64,000 nt of DNA from Silurus meridionalis (taxonomy: Eukaryota > Chordata > Actinopteri > Siluriformes > Siluridae), in assembly GCF_014805685.1 (NCBI RefSeq), contig NC_060890.1, forward strand, positions 21,077,500 to 21,141,499. The letters run 5' to 3'. Below the pieces are notes generated by a model that was given only the letters and a program-made list of their open reading frames with translations, searched no databases and was not told the origin of the DNA. Shown piece after piece: positions 11,217 through 23,045 of this stretch. The position numbers and the translations under genes were made by a program. Numbering within the stretch: the first letter of the stretch is position 1; the number at the start of each line of letters is the position of its first letter.

Positions 11217-11942
11217 CACACATCACATATCATAACCTTGTGCTCCAGAACATCTGATCACATGCACATTATCAACTTGTGCTGTTAATATCATGAACAG
11301 CAGCTACGCTAATTCCTCTCCACTGCTTCTCTTTCTCTCCCCATCCCGAGACACCCTGAGGTTTGGCCAGCTCCAGTCACGTCCCACCTCGTGATGATTA
11401 CGGACCTTTGAAGAAGTAGATGCGAACTCGCAAACATCCCGAATCATCTAGAGGCGTACCAGTGCCATTTGGATCCCGCTACATGTGTGGAGTATTGACA
11501 TTGGACCTCCTGGAGTGTTTAAAGGCTCTGGCATGGAGAAGCCGATGCTGGATCTGTGGTGATCACAAATGCTGAGCTCATAAAACTCGGAGCTACTAAC
11601 CATATAGACTGTATAAGACTGCAGAAAGAACATCACTTATAATCTTATACTCCAGTAATCATGTTAGTTCTCACTCTCCAGTGTTCTGTATTGTTGAAAG
11701 ATTTATGATCAAACTCTTGATGTCACCCAAATGAGGATGGGTTCCCCTTTTGAGTCTGGTTCCTCTCAAGGTTTCTTCCTCATAACATCTAAGGGGAGTT
11801 TTTCCTTGCCACAGTTGCCACGGCTTGCTCATCAGGGACAAATTCACACCATTCACCATCACTGTTGATTTGTGTAAAGCTGCTTTGAGACAATGTCTGT
11901 TGTGAAAAGCGCTATACAAATAAACTTGACTTGACTTGACTT
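11217..11942 (+). other. L2 3' UTR and tail
   Basis: A 725-base untranslated region follows the stop. The final 200 bases carry the conserved L2 end with gcgctatacaaataaac and a (cttga)n tail at about 11922-11942. The segment is nearly identical to 58993-59708, with small indels. Confidence 0.85.
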
Positions 11943-11945
11943 ACA

Positions 11946-12712
11946 CTCTCCACCTCTGAAGTGTGTGCCACCCTTGGAAGGGTGAATGCAAGGAAAGCAG
12001 CTGGCCCTGATGGCATCCCTGGTCGTGTACTCAGAGCATGCGCGGACCAACTGGCCGAGGTCTTCACAAACATCTTTAATCTATCCTTGGCCCAGGCAAT
12101 CATTCCCACCTGCTTCAAGTCTGCTACCATCATGCCAGTGCCAAAGCGCTCCACTGCAACAGAACTGGCTGACTTTCATCCCGTCGCACTCACACCTGTC
12201 ATTGCCAAGTCCTTCAAAATACTGGTCCTCATCCACCTTAAAGCCTGTCTGCCACCCAGCCTGGACCCTTACCAATTTGCCTATCGCCCAAATAGATCAA
12301 CTGAGGACGCCATTTCCACTGTACTTCATTCTGCCCTGACTCACTTGGATAACCCTGACACCTATGCCAGAATGCTGTTTGTTGATTTCAGCTCAGCTTT
12401 TAATACAGTGAGCCCTTCCAAGCTAACCCTGAAGCTGGAACAACTTGGCATCAGCACACAACTCTTTAATTGGACTCTGGACTTCCTTAAAAACAGATCA
12501 CAGTCTGTTCGTCTGAACACTGTCACCTCCTCCAGTCTCACCATCAGCACTGGGGTTCCTCAGGGATGTGTATTGTCTCCACTGCTATACTCCCTTTTCA
12601 CCCATGATTGCATACCTGTCCATACCTCAAACAGCATTATAAAGTTTGCAGACGACACCACAATGGTAGGCCTGATTGAAGGTAACGACGAGACGACTTA
12701 CAGGGAGGAGAT
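11946..12712 (+). pseudogene. Rex1-like LINE reverse transcriptase, palm region
   Basis: The frame is open from about 11946 into the ERV LTR. Blocks are [67 protein letters not shown] (palm aspartate), [16 protein letters not shown] and [14 protein letters not shown] (FADD at 12645-12656). It ends at TYREE, where the ERV begins at 12713. The remaining RT thumb, about 65 residues compared with the second copy, is missing before the frame resumes at 24632. The 5' side joins the L2 tail. Confidence 0.82.
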
Positions 12713-13574
12713 TGTAGGATTCATTATTAGCTTATTTGTGTTTGAGTAAACATAGCCCATAGGAAAGTCCTATAGGTCATATGACACTCAATAACAACAT
12801 GTAGGTTGTACGCAGACACAGTAGGAGTCATGAATGGCGAAGTTTATTGATATTGCCATAATAAGGGATGGAGAACATGTCTTCCGTGAAGCTCGCCCCA
12901 AGTGCAGGCCAAAAAAGGGAATGATACCTCTTTGTGGAAAGCCTAAGCAGCCTACTAAAACCATCAAAGTAATAAAGTTAAGAATATATTTAAAAAATAC
13001 AAATGAGCTTATGCAAAGTAATAAAATTGCTAACAAAATAATAATATAGAATAATCTATGAAATAAGGAAAAAGCAACGTACTAAAGCATGATCAAATTG
13101 CACGGGCAACCAAAAGAAGTAAAATAATGAAGTGAAACAGTGGTATAGTTCCCACTTTTTGTGGTCCAACCCTCTCGAAGAATCTTGAAGATAATGGTAA
13201 TCAGAATTGACCTTTTGAATGTTGGAATATTTGAATGTTAATGATAGTTAAAAATACTTGGGGGAAGGTTTACCATCTGAAAATTTCCAATACTGGTAAT
13301 AACTGATGGCAACTGAGGAGGGCACAAGTTTGGGGAGTTATCAATGTTAAGGGTAAAAATTTATAAAAACAGGAGGAAATGCCAGGTGTGATCAGACGAT
13401 GTCATGACATGCGGATGCTCTTGGGTTGATTGTGGTTTGCCGCAATAAACTCTACCTTTGCTCTACTCATCCTAGTGGCTTGGCTTCTTTTGAAGAGACT
13501 ATTTTACATTGATTGTGTAAGTCCCAACTAAAGTTGGAAGCCACTCTGTCTAGGAGGACAAGAAATTTCTGACA
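12713..13574 (+). repeat. ERV 5' LTR
   Basis: The LTR begins TGTAGGATTCA and aligns with 23864-24631 for about 745 bases, up to an AATAAA signal and aactctac (13443-13457). The U5 part (13458-13574) has no counterpart in the truncated 3' LTR. I place the end at the CA before 13575 because a TGG-starting candidate primer-binding site follows. Small indels separate the LTRs, for example a 23-base stretch near 24083-24105 found only in the 3' copy, so the insertion is not recent. Confidence 0.75.
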
Positions 13575-13578
13575 TGAT

Positions 13579-13596
13579 TGGCATTGTTGGCAGGAT
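13579..13596 (+). promoter_or_regulatory. Candidate ERV primer-binding site
   Basis: TGGCATTGTTGGCAGGAT starts five bases after the proposed LTR end, where a retroviral tRNA primer site is expected. I could not match it with confidence to a particular tRNA, so the exact position may be off by a few bases. Confidence 0.4.
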
Positions 13597-14757
13597 TCCC
13601 GGTGAGGCTGGCGGAGCCCCTCCTCCCCTTCGGGGCTGCAGCATCTCACAGGCGGCAGAATGGCCAACTCATAAAAGGTGAGCAAAAGCCTGTTTAATCA
13701 AAATTCTGCTTAGTTATCTGCTGTCCTGGGAATGCTTCGGCCCAGGGTGGGGGTAGGGTAAAACTAGTCCCGGAGAAAAGGACCCCAGGTACAAAAGTTG
13801 GGATGTTTGGCAAACAATTTGGTTAATTTACCTGTGGGTGAATGGATGAGCAGTTGCAGAGGATGTAACTTAAGTTTGTGCCTCCAGAGAGAGGAATAGG
13901 GAAACTCTGGATGTGTGTAAATGTGAATTGTGTGAATGGAAGTCTCGCGGATACCACTATATTGCACATGACAAGAGCATTTCCAGGTGTGATGACGGTT
14001 TGTGTGATATAGGTTTGCACGGGCGAGTGGAGTGCACTGAAATTCCTGAGAATACCGCTGCCGAGGTGACTGGATTTTCACGGGCGGGCAGGACTGAATG
14101 GTCAGGTGTGAGGCCTGCCCAAGATACCGCTATCAGTGAGGATAGGTCTGCATGGTAGGGACCCGAGCTCGGGCTGGTGAGTCACTGTCACTAGGACAGG
14201 GTTGGACCCAGTGTGTGTGTTAGTGTTTTAAGGTTAAGGGGTGTTTGTCTGCATGTGTTTGGGGAAGTGGTTTGGCTTAGGGAAAAAGTTGGGTGTGCCC
14301 GGAAGGTAAGTATAACACTACACTAGATACAAGATACAAGCAAGCTTATAAAATATATTGTAATATTAAATACATGAATGTGTGGATAAAGTAAAACTGT
14401 TATAAAACATTATAGCCTGTGACAGACAGCTGTGTTAAGAAACTAAGACTGTTTTTGTGTAGAAACAGAGGCAAGAAGTTATCCAAACAGAGCAGAACAG
14501 AGGCACTGATCACGGTGATAAGGAAGCAGCGAGACTAACAAGAATCAGGTAAACTGAGATTTCTGTCAATAAAGAACTTTGGGTTGAATCTGGTCTGACT
14601 GTCATGTTCTTAAAATAACTTCATAGGGAGACTTTATATGAAACGCTTGATTAAAGAGGAAGTGAAAAAGCAAAGCTAACATTATGCATAAAGAGGAATG
14701 TCCTGTCGACGACATAGTATTTTAGCATAAGCCTTTTGAAAAGGATATTAAAAATAC
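13597..14757 (+). other. ERV leader with candidate splice donor
   Basis: About 1.2 kb separates the primer site from the gag-like frame. It holds an 81-codon cysteine-rich frame (13913-14158, beginning MCKCELCEWK) of unknown meaning and a consensus splice donor AAG|GTAAGT at 14305/14306 that could serve a spliced env mRNA. A long leader is ordinary for retroviruses. The small frame may be chance. Confidence 0.45.
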
Positions 14758-16782
14758 ATGAAAAAATGGCATAACAGGACAAGTGGGGAGTTGCAATGGC
14801 CAAAAGAAGGCACATTTAATGTTTTATTGTGTGGACTGATGGAAAAATTAGATGAGTGGGAGGAGCACAAAATGGCAAGAAAGGGACAAAGTAAATTGGA
14901 GTGGAAGAAAACCATAGTGTGGTGGTGCGAAACAGAGGGGAGAATAAGAGAGACAGAAGAGCGGAAGAAGAAAGGGGAAATAGTTATAGGAAGGGGGGAG
15001 CAGGGTGTAGAAAGCCAGGAAGAGAAGGGAACAGCGCCACTTTCAGGGCTGCATGATGGACACAGTTGGTCACCACCTTACAATGATGCATGTCTTCAAA
15101 AGCCAGCAGGAATTTACCCACAGATGGAACTAAAAAATCATGGATGGACTACTGGAGACATAAAAGTGCATGGCGTTCTAAGCGGATGCTACAAGCTTGA
15201 AGAAAATAGGAGAAGAGCAACACTGGCAACTGCACACCGGGAGCTCTGCCCAGAGCCGTTATTCCGAGTGGAACAGGCAGACAATCTCTCTCAGAGTAAA
15301 AGAACTGTGGACGAGGCTAATGAAAAAGTCAAACAATATTATGCCAAGTTCATCAAGAGCAGCACTCCCTATGGGCTGAGGGGAAGCGAACACAGCGAAG
15401 CAGAGAGCCAGAAGGAGAGAGAGGCCAGGGGGATGAAACTGTTTGGCGATGAGCCGGAACAAGAACCGAGAGAACGAAAAGCACCCCCAAGGGCACCAAG
15501 ATCACACCTATGTCTGGAGGTAAGGGACAGCATGGTCCCCTAAAAGGCGACAAAACCTCCAGGGAGAGGGAAGTAAACAGTAAATTAGTGAGAATGGAAG
15601 GAGAAGTAAGAATAACTCCACTGGACCAAGAGGAAGACCTGGAGAAGATAGCAGAATCAGTAGCAGAGCTCAAGAAAGAAGTAAAAGGGATAGAAGAACT
15701 GGCCAGGAAAAGCCAGGAACAAGTGGCCGCCAATTATGGGCTGGTGCAAGAAGGAAGTAAACTACTGAACACCAGCCTGAAGCAGTTTGAAAAAACATGT
15801 GAGTGGACAAGCGAGGCACAAGAAGAGAAACAAGTACAGAAACAACACCCATGGTCCTAACGCCATCTGATCCAAAAGAAGGAAGAACATTGAGAGATAG
15901 AACTCTGTTAAAGCCCCCAGCACATTACAGCCATACTGGGAAGCCTGACAAGAGACACATAAGACAGTCAAAGAGAAATAAACAGGGTTCCCGCTCAAAT
16001 GCAGAACAGGCTGAGTGACCACAGCGATGACGACACCTCAAGTGACGAAGAACAAGCTGTATATGGCAAGAGTCAGGAGCACCCACCACAGCAGTATGCG
16101 GTACGTCAGCTACCCTTAATAGTAAAAGGAAAAGATCTCCAATATGTCCCATGGTCATTCATGGACGTAGCGGGAGTAATGCACCGTCTGCCAGACGTGT
16201 GTGAAGGAACACAACGGTGGATAACACAATTTGAAGAAAAAACGATGGGACACCAGCTTGCACCTGGAGATATCAAAGCGATTCTGGCACAAACCATAGG
16301 AAGGCCAAAAACAGTGGGGATCTTTAAAGAAGCGAAAGTCGGATATGATGTGGAAGATTCCAGACATGATCATTTTCCGTTCGGTCCCTTCCGAAACGAC
16401 ATCTGGGGTACCTTGAGAAAACAATACACCACAAAGCTGGACCCAGAAAGATTGGAAACCATGCGATTGGGAAAAAAGGAAAATGTGGCAAAGTTTATCC
16501 AAACATTCCAAGATGCTTGGAAAAAGGAAACTGGTGCCCCTTGTGACGATTCTGCCACCAATAAAAGCTTGTTTCGAATGGTGTTGGAAAAAAACATTTC
16601 CGTCTGAAGTACAGGGGTCCTTGGAAGGAGTAATAGGCATAAGCATAATGCCTTGGAAAACTTACCAAGCCCACATGATCCATTTTGTAAACCAATACAG
16701 CAAGAAAAAAAAAGAGAACAAAGAGGCACGTGAGGCTGTATTGACAGAGTTGCACAAGGCCCAACTGAGTGAGATCACCTGA
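14758..16782 (+). pseudogene. ERV gag-like region, frameshifted
   Basis: Gag forms the virus core. Four overlapping frames cover the region (14758-15543, 15510-15860, 15999-16607, 16483-16782). The first is charged and matrix-like. The second carries a likely coiled coil (KIAESVAELKKEVKGIEELA). The third is capsid-like, with LPLIVKGKDLQYVPWSFMD and a downstream IWGTLRKQYTTKL segment resembling gamma-type capsid. Frame changes lie near 15540, 15860-16000 and 16590. No CCHC zinc knuckle is visible after the capsid, so nucleocapsid is lost or too decayed to see. This is an old, broken copy. Confidence 0.6.
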
Positions 16783-17370
16783 CACAACCAGAAAAGAGAA
16801 AGAAAAGAAGAGAGACATTACAGTAAAGCAAGTTGCAGTAATGATTCCAACAGCTATGTCTAATTCACAGGACCAAATGCAATAAGCACAGGCCCCAGTT
16901 CAAGCAGGGGCACATCGGACGCAACTAATGACGCAACCAAGTGGATCAGTGGCCCAACAAGCAACCCTGCCAATGATCCAACTAGCAGCCCCAGTATATG
17001 TGTTTGCCAGCGGACTGCAATGGCCCCAGCACAACCAAAATGCTAGACATTTCACCGAGGAAAAGGGGAAAGAGGAAGAGGAGGAAAGCTCGAAACTGAT
17101 ATCAATGTCTCCCTGATGGATGCGAAAAATTTCAAGTGGGAAGATGTAGGTTCTATGATGCAGGAAGCACAGGGGGTTGGGATGTGGGTGCCAACACACA
17201 ATGCTTACATACACCTATCACCCGATAAATGTTATCTGCGAATTTCACAGGTATCAGTAGATCAGACTTTAGCTACACACACAGAGATAGAAATAGGAGA
17301 AGGGGAAGTGAAACAGTTAGCATTGACAGGGATTGAGATAGATGAGCAGACAGAGGAATAACTGAAAACA
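16783..17370 (+). other. ERV gag-pol transition, no protease motif seen
   Basis: Nucleocapsid and protease should lie here. I find neither a CCHC knuckle nor a D-T/S-G protease motif in any frame. The frame at 17116-17361 (starting DAKNFKWEDV) is open but unrecognised. The most likely reading is a deletion or heavy decay between capsid and RT. Confidence 0.45.
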
Positions 17371-17767
17371 GTGCCAGGAGGTTTGTGGACAAAACACTCA
17401 ACTGATGTAGGACTAGTAAAATCTGCAGGACTAGTGAAAATACCGGTTAAGCCAGGTGCTCAACTATCATACCAGAAGCAGTATCCACTGTCAGTACAGG
17501 CTAGGGAAGGGATAAGGCCCACTATTAAAGGCCTAATAGAGGCAGGGGTATTAATACAATTAGGTGTAGCAATTGCAACACCTCAATTTTTCCTGTTAGG
17601 AAGCCCAATTCAGACAAATGGAGATTAGTTCATGATCTAAGACCAATAAATCAATTGGTCATAGCAGACATACCTAATGTTCCAGATCCACACACACACT
17701 GTTGTCAAATACAAAGTGGTATACTGTCATTGACTTATGCTCTGCATTTTTTAGCGTTCCCCTCCAT
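17371..17767 (+). pseudogene. ERV reverse transcriptase, N-terminal part
   Basis: The frame starts PGGLWTKHSTDVGLVKSAG, the usual opening of gamma-type RT, and runs through the fingers (VQAREGIRPTIKGLIEAGVL). A frame change near 17590 moves the next conserved block, KWRLVHDLRPINQLV (about 17617-17660), into another frame. The hAT element interrupts at 17767, before the catalytic centre. The second half resumes at 19349. Confidence 0.78.
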
Positions 17768-18277
17768 CAGAGGTGGCAAAAGTATACACATCCTTTACTT
17801 AAGTAGAAGTACAGATACTCATGTTTTAAAATACTCGGGTAAAAGTTGAAGTACTGATTAAACTTTTCTACTCAAGTGAAAGTAAAGAAGTCTTGGCTCT
17901 GACATGTACATAAGTAAAAAGTAGTTCGTGTCGCCATTATGAGGGAAAAACCCACAAAACGCCACCTGGAGGGTTAATTGTGTAAAACATGGCGGATTTT
18001 GTGTTTGATTTGAGACTTGGCGCATAAATAAAACAAAAGTTTACTGATTAATAATATTTTTATCTGGAGTTTATTTATTTATTTTATATCTTAAAGAAAG
18101 GACATCGTGGATACATGTATTTTTTCCCGAAGGTTTTAATCTCCCCTCTTTTATATTTAGATATTTATTTATGTATTTACATTTTTTTATAAAAATGGTA
18201 AAAACAGAAATGCGCGCTGAATTAATAGCGTGTTAATAAAACTTAGTGCCGTTTACAATAATTTTAATTTTGACAGC

Positions 18278-18309
<32 letters not shown>

Positions 18310-18312
<3 letters not shown>

Positions 18313-18717
18313 TACAGACCAAAAGTTTGGACACACCTGAGTTTTCTTTATTTTCATGACTATGAAAATTGTAGAGTCACACTGAAGGCATCAAAACTAT
18401 GAATTAACACATGTGGAATTATATACATAACAAAAAAGTGTGAAACAACTGAAAATATGTCATATTGTAGGTTCTTCAAAGTAGCCACCTTTTGCTTAGA
18501 TTACTGCTTTGCACACTCTTGGCATTCTCTTGATGCCTACTTTGAAGAACCTACAATATGACATATTTTCAGTTCACTTTTTTGTTATGTATATAATTCC
18601 ACATGTGTTAATTCATAGTTTTGATGCCTTCAGTGTGAATCTACAATTTTCATAGTCATGAAAATAAAGAAAACTCTTTGAATGAGCAGGTGTGTCCAAA
18701 CTTTTGGTCTGTACTGT
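18310..18717. mobile_element. Tc1-type foldback MITE inside the hAT element
   Basis: The ends are perfect inverted copies starting cagtacagaccaaaagtttg, and TA flanks both sides, as expected for Tc1/mariner insertion. The inverted repeat extends far inward: two arms of about 185 bases (18310-18498 and 18532-18717) around a short loop. It has no transposase gene. The RNA or single strand would form a long hairpin. Confidence 0.85.
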
Positions 18718-18748
18718 ATATATAATATATATAAACTTTTGGTCTGTA

Positions 18749-18825
<77 letters not shown>
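18718..18825. repeat. (TA)n with an extra Tc1 terminal repeat copy
   Basis: A long TA run (about 18754-18823) follows a second copy of the MITE end, aaacttttggtctgtactgta, at about 18734-18754. TA tracts also flank the left end at 18281-18309. Confidence 0.85.
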
Positions 18826-18828
<3 letters not shown>

Positions 18829-19348
18829 CAAAACTAATTTAAAATGTTGTTACCTAATGAATGTATCCAGGCTGAAGATCCACATATAGAACACAAGCAG
18901 ATAAAAGATGATGATGATCAGGAATGTTTCTGTTCTCAGTCATGTTTAATCACTGACTCCCTCTGTCTCATCCACGTTAACCCCAAACTTCTTACTGCCT
19001 TCTGCCTGCTGATTCTTATCTTCGTAAAGAGTGAGAGTCAGGACTTTATACACCAGCGGATTGAAAAAGACGCGCAGTAACAGGAAAGCGGTTGTTCGGC
19101 TGAAATCGGCACGCAGTGAAAAGAAAAATTTTATATTTCACCAAATCAATGGATTAAAACTAAAGTAACGAGCCGGTTTTGAAAAGTAAGAAGTAAAAAG
19201 TACAGATATTTGTGTAAAAATGTAATGAGTAAAAGTAAAAAGTTGTCTGAAAAATAAATAGTGGAGAAAAGTACTGATACCAAAAAAATCTACTTAAGTA
19301 CAGTAACAAAGTATTTGTACTCCGTTACTTCCCACCTCTGCCCTCCAT

Positions 19349-20480
19349 CCTGACTCACAGCCAATATTTGCATTCACCTATGAAGGGCAACAGTATACCT
19401 ACACTAGGTTACCACAGAGCTACTGTGAGAGTCCATCCATCTTTAATCAAGTGTTGGCAAAAGACATAGCTTCATTAGATGTGACTAGCACAGTCCTCCA
19501 ATATACAGATGATCTACTGATTTGTTGTTTGACAAAAGAACAACGTCAGCAAGATTCACTAAGCATACTTAATATGCTACAAGGTAAATAAAGAGAAATT
19601 GCAATTCTGTCGTGCAACCGTTGAATACCTGGGGAGAGTATTGGAGGAAAATACAAAGAAAATTTCCCCTGCACATATGGAGGCTATTCAAAAGGCTCCA
19701 CAACCACAAACAGTTCGTCAGATGTTATCTTTCCTAGGAATGGCAGGGTTCAGTAGGCCCTGGATATGTGATTTTGCTCAGCAGGTACAACCACTGAGGA
19801 ACATGATAAAGACAGCAGACCAAACTAAACCCGAAGCTTCACTAAAATAGACATCAGGAGTGTTAGCAGCATTTAATGCAATTAAGACAACATTGTCCTT
19901 GGCACTAACATTAGCTAGTCCTGATTATAAGAAACCATTTCACCTGTATGTGTATGACAGATGAGGCTTTGTCTCCTCTGTGTTAAAGCAAACAACAGCA
20001 TGAAATGGGAAAACAACCCATTGCATACTATAGCACCTATAGCGCTAGATAACATATACATGGAAATGCCACCATGCTATCGTGCCCTAGCGGCGACAGC
20101 TCAAAATCAACCAGTACCAAATGCAGACCTGGTGCTGTTTGTAGATAGGTCATGTTTTCGTGACGTAGACGGAAATAAAGCTAGGTATGCAATAGTCACA
20201 CCACAAGGGGACTCCTTTTATGCTGTCTCCTCAGTATCAGTGCCTCAGCCATGCTCTGCCCAATTAGCAGAAATTAAAGTATTAACAGCACCTTGTAAGT
20301 TAGCACAAGGGAAAACATTCACAATATACACAGTTTCAGCCTATGCACACGGCCTCTTTGACATGTTTGGCCCAACATTGGCACAGCAACAAGCAAATGG
20401 GACAACAATTAAAATTGGTCCCTATATAGCTAAACTCTTATACTGTATGCTATGCCTTTGCCAGCCAAAGCAGCTATAGT
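19349..20480 (+). pseudogene. ERV reverse transcriptase (C-terminal) and RNase H
   Basis: After the hAT element the RT continues with FNQVLAKDI and the catalytic YTDD box (19502-19513). Thumb residues follow (EYLGRVLEEN, QMLSFLGMAGFSRPWI, frame 19599-19850). RNase H occupies 20040-20480: LFVDRSCFRD carries the first catalytic aspartate, and SAQLAEIKVL the glutamate region. The conserved T-D-S-A-Y block reads T-V-S-A-Y, with a valine codon at 20333-20335 in place of the catalytic aspartate. Stops and frame changes near 19590 and 19850-19960 break the chain. The remains are recognisable but non-functional. Confidence 0.8.
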
Positions 20481-20599
20481 TAAATGTCAAGCTCATTTTT
20501 GTCGATGGCGAGCTTCAAAGTTATGGTAAACACTTAACAAAAAACCCATAGGAATTTGTTTTCACATACTGCAGAAACCACACACGGAGAGCCACCCAC

Positions 20600-20948
20600 A
20601 AACTAATGTCCTGTTGAACCAGGAGACTGGATGTACATTAGACACTTTAGGAAAAAGCACTGGTCTGATCCAAAGCGAAACAGCTCATTTAAAGTGGTAT
20701 TAACAACTCCTACAGCAGTGAGGGTAGAAGGTAGGGAGCACTGGTACCACCTCAACCACTGCAGCAGGGCCCACGACCCGCAAGAGGCACCAGAGACAAA
20801 GGGGGGACCCCAAGACGGAACTACACCCACATGCGCCTCAGGCAGTGACTCTAATTCGGGTCCTGCAAAACATACCCGTGCTCAAGTACAAAAGCGCAAC
20901 AAGCGGCAAGCTGCCAAAGAACAATCAGCTTTCTCACCTAATTGCTAA
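20600..20948 (+). pseudogene. ERV integrase C-terminal remnant
   Basis: The frame at 20631-20948 begins YIRHFRKKHWSDPK and includes VVLTTPTAVRVEGREHWYHL, which is the C-terminal DNA-binding part of a gamma-type integrase. The zinc-binding and DDE catalytic parts are absent: only about 120 bases lie between the RNase H end and this block, where roughly 900 would be expected. A polar proline-rich tail follows to the stop at 20948. Confidence 0.7.
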
Positions 20949-21007
20949 TTCTCAGCTCTTGAATTGCCCTGTGTAGGCTGCAAATTGACATTCTTCTTTA
21001 ATTCACC

Positions 21008-23045
21008 ATGGCATATTGCGATCAAAGTAATAAGCACTTTAGCGTGGGACGAAGTATTATACGTATTATATCGTGTATTATTATTTTTCCTGCATGTCCA
21101 TCGACCCAACCACTCTTGTTTATCCACAGAACATATCTGAAAGCGTCACTGATGTTCCATCACCTCTGTACCAGCAGAAATGCTCTTTTGGTCGAGGATC
21201 TGGTAGAAATCGAGCAGCTGAAATGTACAAAGCTTTCCAAATTCACATGACGTGTGCCTCAGCCTTAGATGGCATCCTTCATCTTTCCCCTCGACCAAGG
21301 CATGCACAATTTCAAGCCACATACTCCAACCACTCCGCTGTCATGTCAACGATAGACATCGCTAACGTTCGCGTTACTGCAACAGCCACGCCATTGAACT
21401 GCTCCATGCCAACTGCTATATAGAACCGATCTTTCTTCTATTCTCCCTTTGGTTCATCAGTTCTTGCGTCCCCTGACAACTCTGTCTCACGTACACATAT
21501 GCCTTATGGCCTTCCAACACTCCAACTATCACTCGGTGTCAACTGTAACACAACTCACTGCATGGCGTGTAATATTAATTTCCCAACTTCAGTACCCCTG
21601 AGCAAAATTAACTCCTTCTTAACTCTGTACAGAAACAGCACCAAAATTTTTAAGACCCTTCTGTTTCCCCTAAGGAAGATTCAAACGACCCTAGTGGCCA
21701 CTATTATATTGGTAATCTGTACCAAAAATGGCTGTACTACAGTGCTCGGAGTGTGACACATCATTCGTGTATAGTATGTCACGATAGGGCCAGTCATCTT
21801 CCCCACGTACAACCTACTCGAGGTCCTACCGAATGTTCATTACCCCATATGATGTAGAACACTTGTGCCCACTTACTTGCCTACTCAGAGCGCTAGGTGA
21901 CAGATATTCGCCTGTTAACCTTATAGCCAGTTGCGACCATCAGCTCACCCATCGCTTTATCCCTACCCTGTTAGAAAGCCATCCCCTTGTAAGAGTGCCC
22001 AAAGATCGTCAATATCCCTTTTGTCTTTGTGGCAACGGAAGTAATTTTCTTGGCACAATTTTTTGAGCAATGCGAGTCCACTCATCTAGCATCAGAAATT
22101 TGTTTTGACACACCACTAGCGATGCGGTTAATACTAAATACTTAATACTAGCAGCACCGTGCCATTTATTGTAACAGTAAACAATGGCACCAACCCCTTA
22201 GCAGACATCTTTTGGTATTGCGGAGGAGATGGCACTAGGCAGACTCTCCCTCCCGACTGGAAGAATTGTTGTGCTCCAGTTTTGCTAGAAGGAAAAATCT
22301 GTATCATTGAACTAGTACACTCTCCGCCTCGCAGCCGTAAGCAAAGCGTTCAGCCCTTTGGCATAAATATATCTCAGAGGATAGTTCAAATGTCAGCTCG
22401 TTCCCTCAATGGGAAAAAGACCCTACTATCAAAATGGATTGGCTAGGGGCACCTATAGGTGTTCCCAATGCACATCGGGCCATGGATTCTTCGGGGGCAA
22501 CTGCACTAACCGCCTTGCTCCCCTGGGCTCAGATATTGTGCAAATCCCACTTGATAAATTACATATGGTATAATCAGCAGCGTTTTATTATTTACACAGT
22601 TGCCGCACTAGATTTAATCAAAGGTCAACTACATGCCATAACTATAATGGCAGTCCAGAACAGATTTATATTGGATTCCATAATGGCCCCCATGATGGTG
22701 TTTGTAAACTTATCGTTGATGAATGTTGCACGATTATTCCACCGCATATTGGCAGTCAGGGAGCCTTAAATAAGGTCTTAGATCAAATGACAAAACTAAA
22801 GGAAGAACACATTCACCACACTAGCGTTGCCCAAACTGGATGGTGGGCATGGTTTTCTCCGCCAATTGGACCTCCTTATTAACACGTCTGGGACTCACCA
22901 TAGGCATTGCATTACTTTGCACTTTCCTCCTTCTTTGCTGCTGTTTTCCAATCCTCCATAATATTGTCAACTCCCTGACTACCTGGTCCATAGGACAATA
23001 TAGTGTACTAATCCCTAGACACGCTAGAAACCCCTCACAGTCTTA
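21008..23045 (+). pseudogene. ERV envelope-like region, degenerate
   Basis: Several short frames in this stretch keep features of a retroviral envelope. The surface part (about 21070-22400) is cysteine-rich with N-glycosylation-like sites. The transmembrane part includes VQNRFILDSIMA (about 22650-22685) and a C-K-L-I-V-D-E-C-C motif (22703-22729), the CX6CC signature of gamma-type envelopes. A hydrophobic stretch (22880-22960) may be the membrane anchor. Stops and frame changes occur throughout, one lying between the VQNR block and CX6CC. It cannot encode an envelope as it stands. Confidence 0.7.

Larger units (their letters stand above)
6192..11942 (+). mobile_element. L2-clade LINE, 5'-truncated, split by an RTE LINE
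   Basis: The element begins inside the ORF at about 6192, is interrupted at 6534, resumes at 9676 and ends in an L2-type 3' UTR with a cttga tail near 11942. Its RT has the CYADDTQLY catalytic box typical of L2. The endonuclease is lost through 5' truncation. It sits inside the Rex1-like LINE. I see no target duplication at its own ends. Confidence 0.85.
17768..19340. mobile_element. hAT-superfamily non-autonomous element
   Basis: The 1573-base element has short terminal inverted repeats (cagaggtgg... and ...ccacctctg) and an exact 8-bp target duplication, ccctccat, at 17760-17767 and 19341-19348. Eight-base duplications define hAT-type insertion. The ends contain repeated 'agtaaaaagta' motifs on either side. 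It carries no transposase and must have moved in trans. Its middle holds a Tc1-type foldback element and a long TA repeat. The same family left a half copy at 2800-3268. Confidence 0.9.

Noticed and set aside
18613..18831. Tyr-Ile repeat frame
   Set aside because: It reads the TA repeat and the Tc1 foldback arm; there is no gene.
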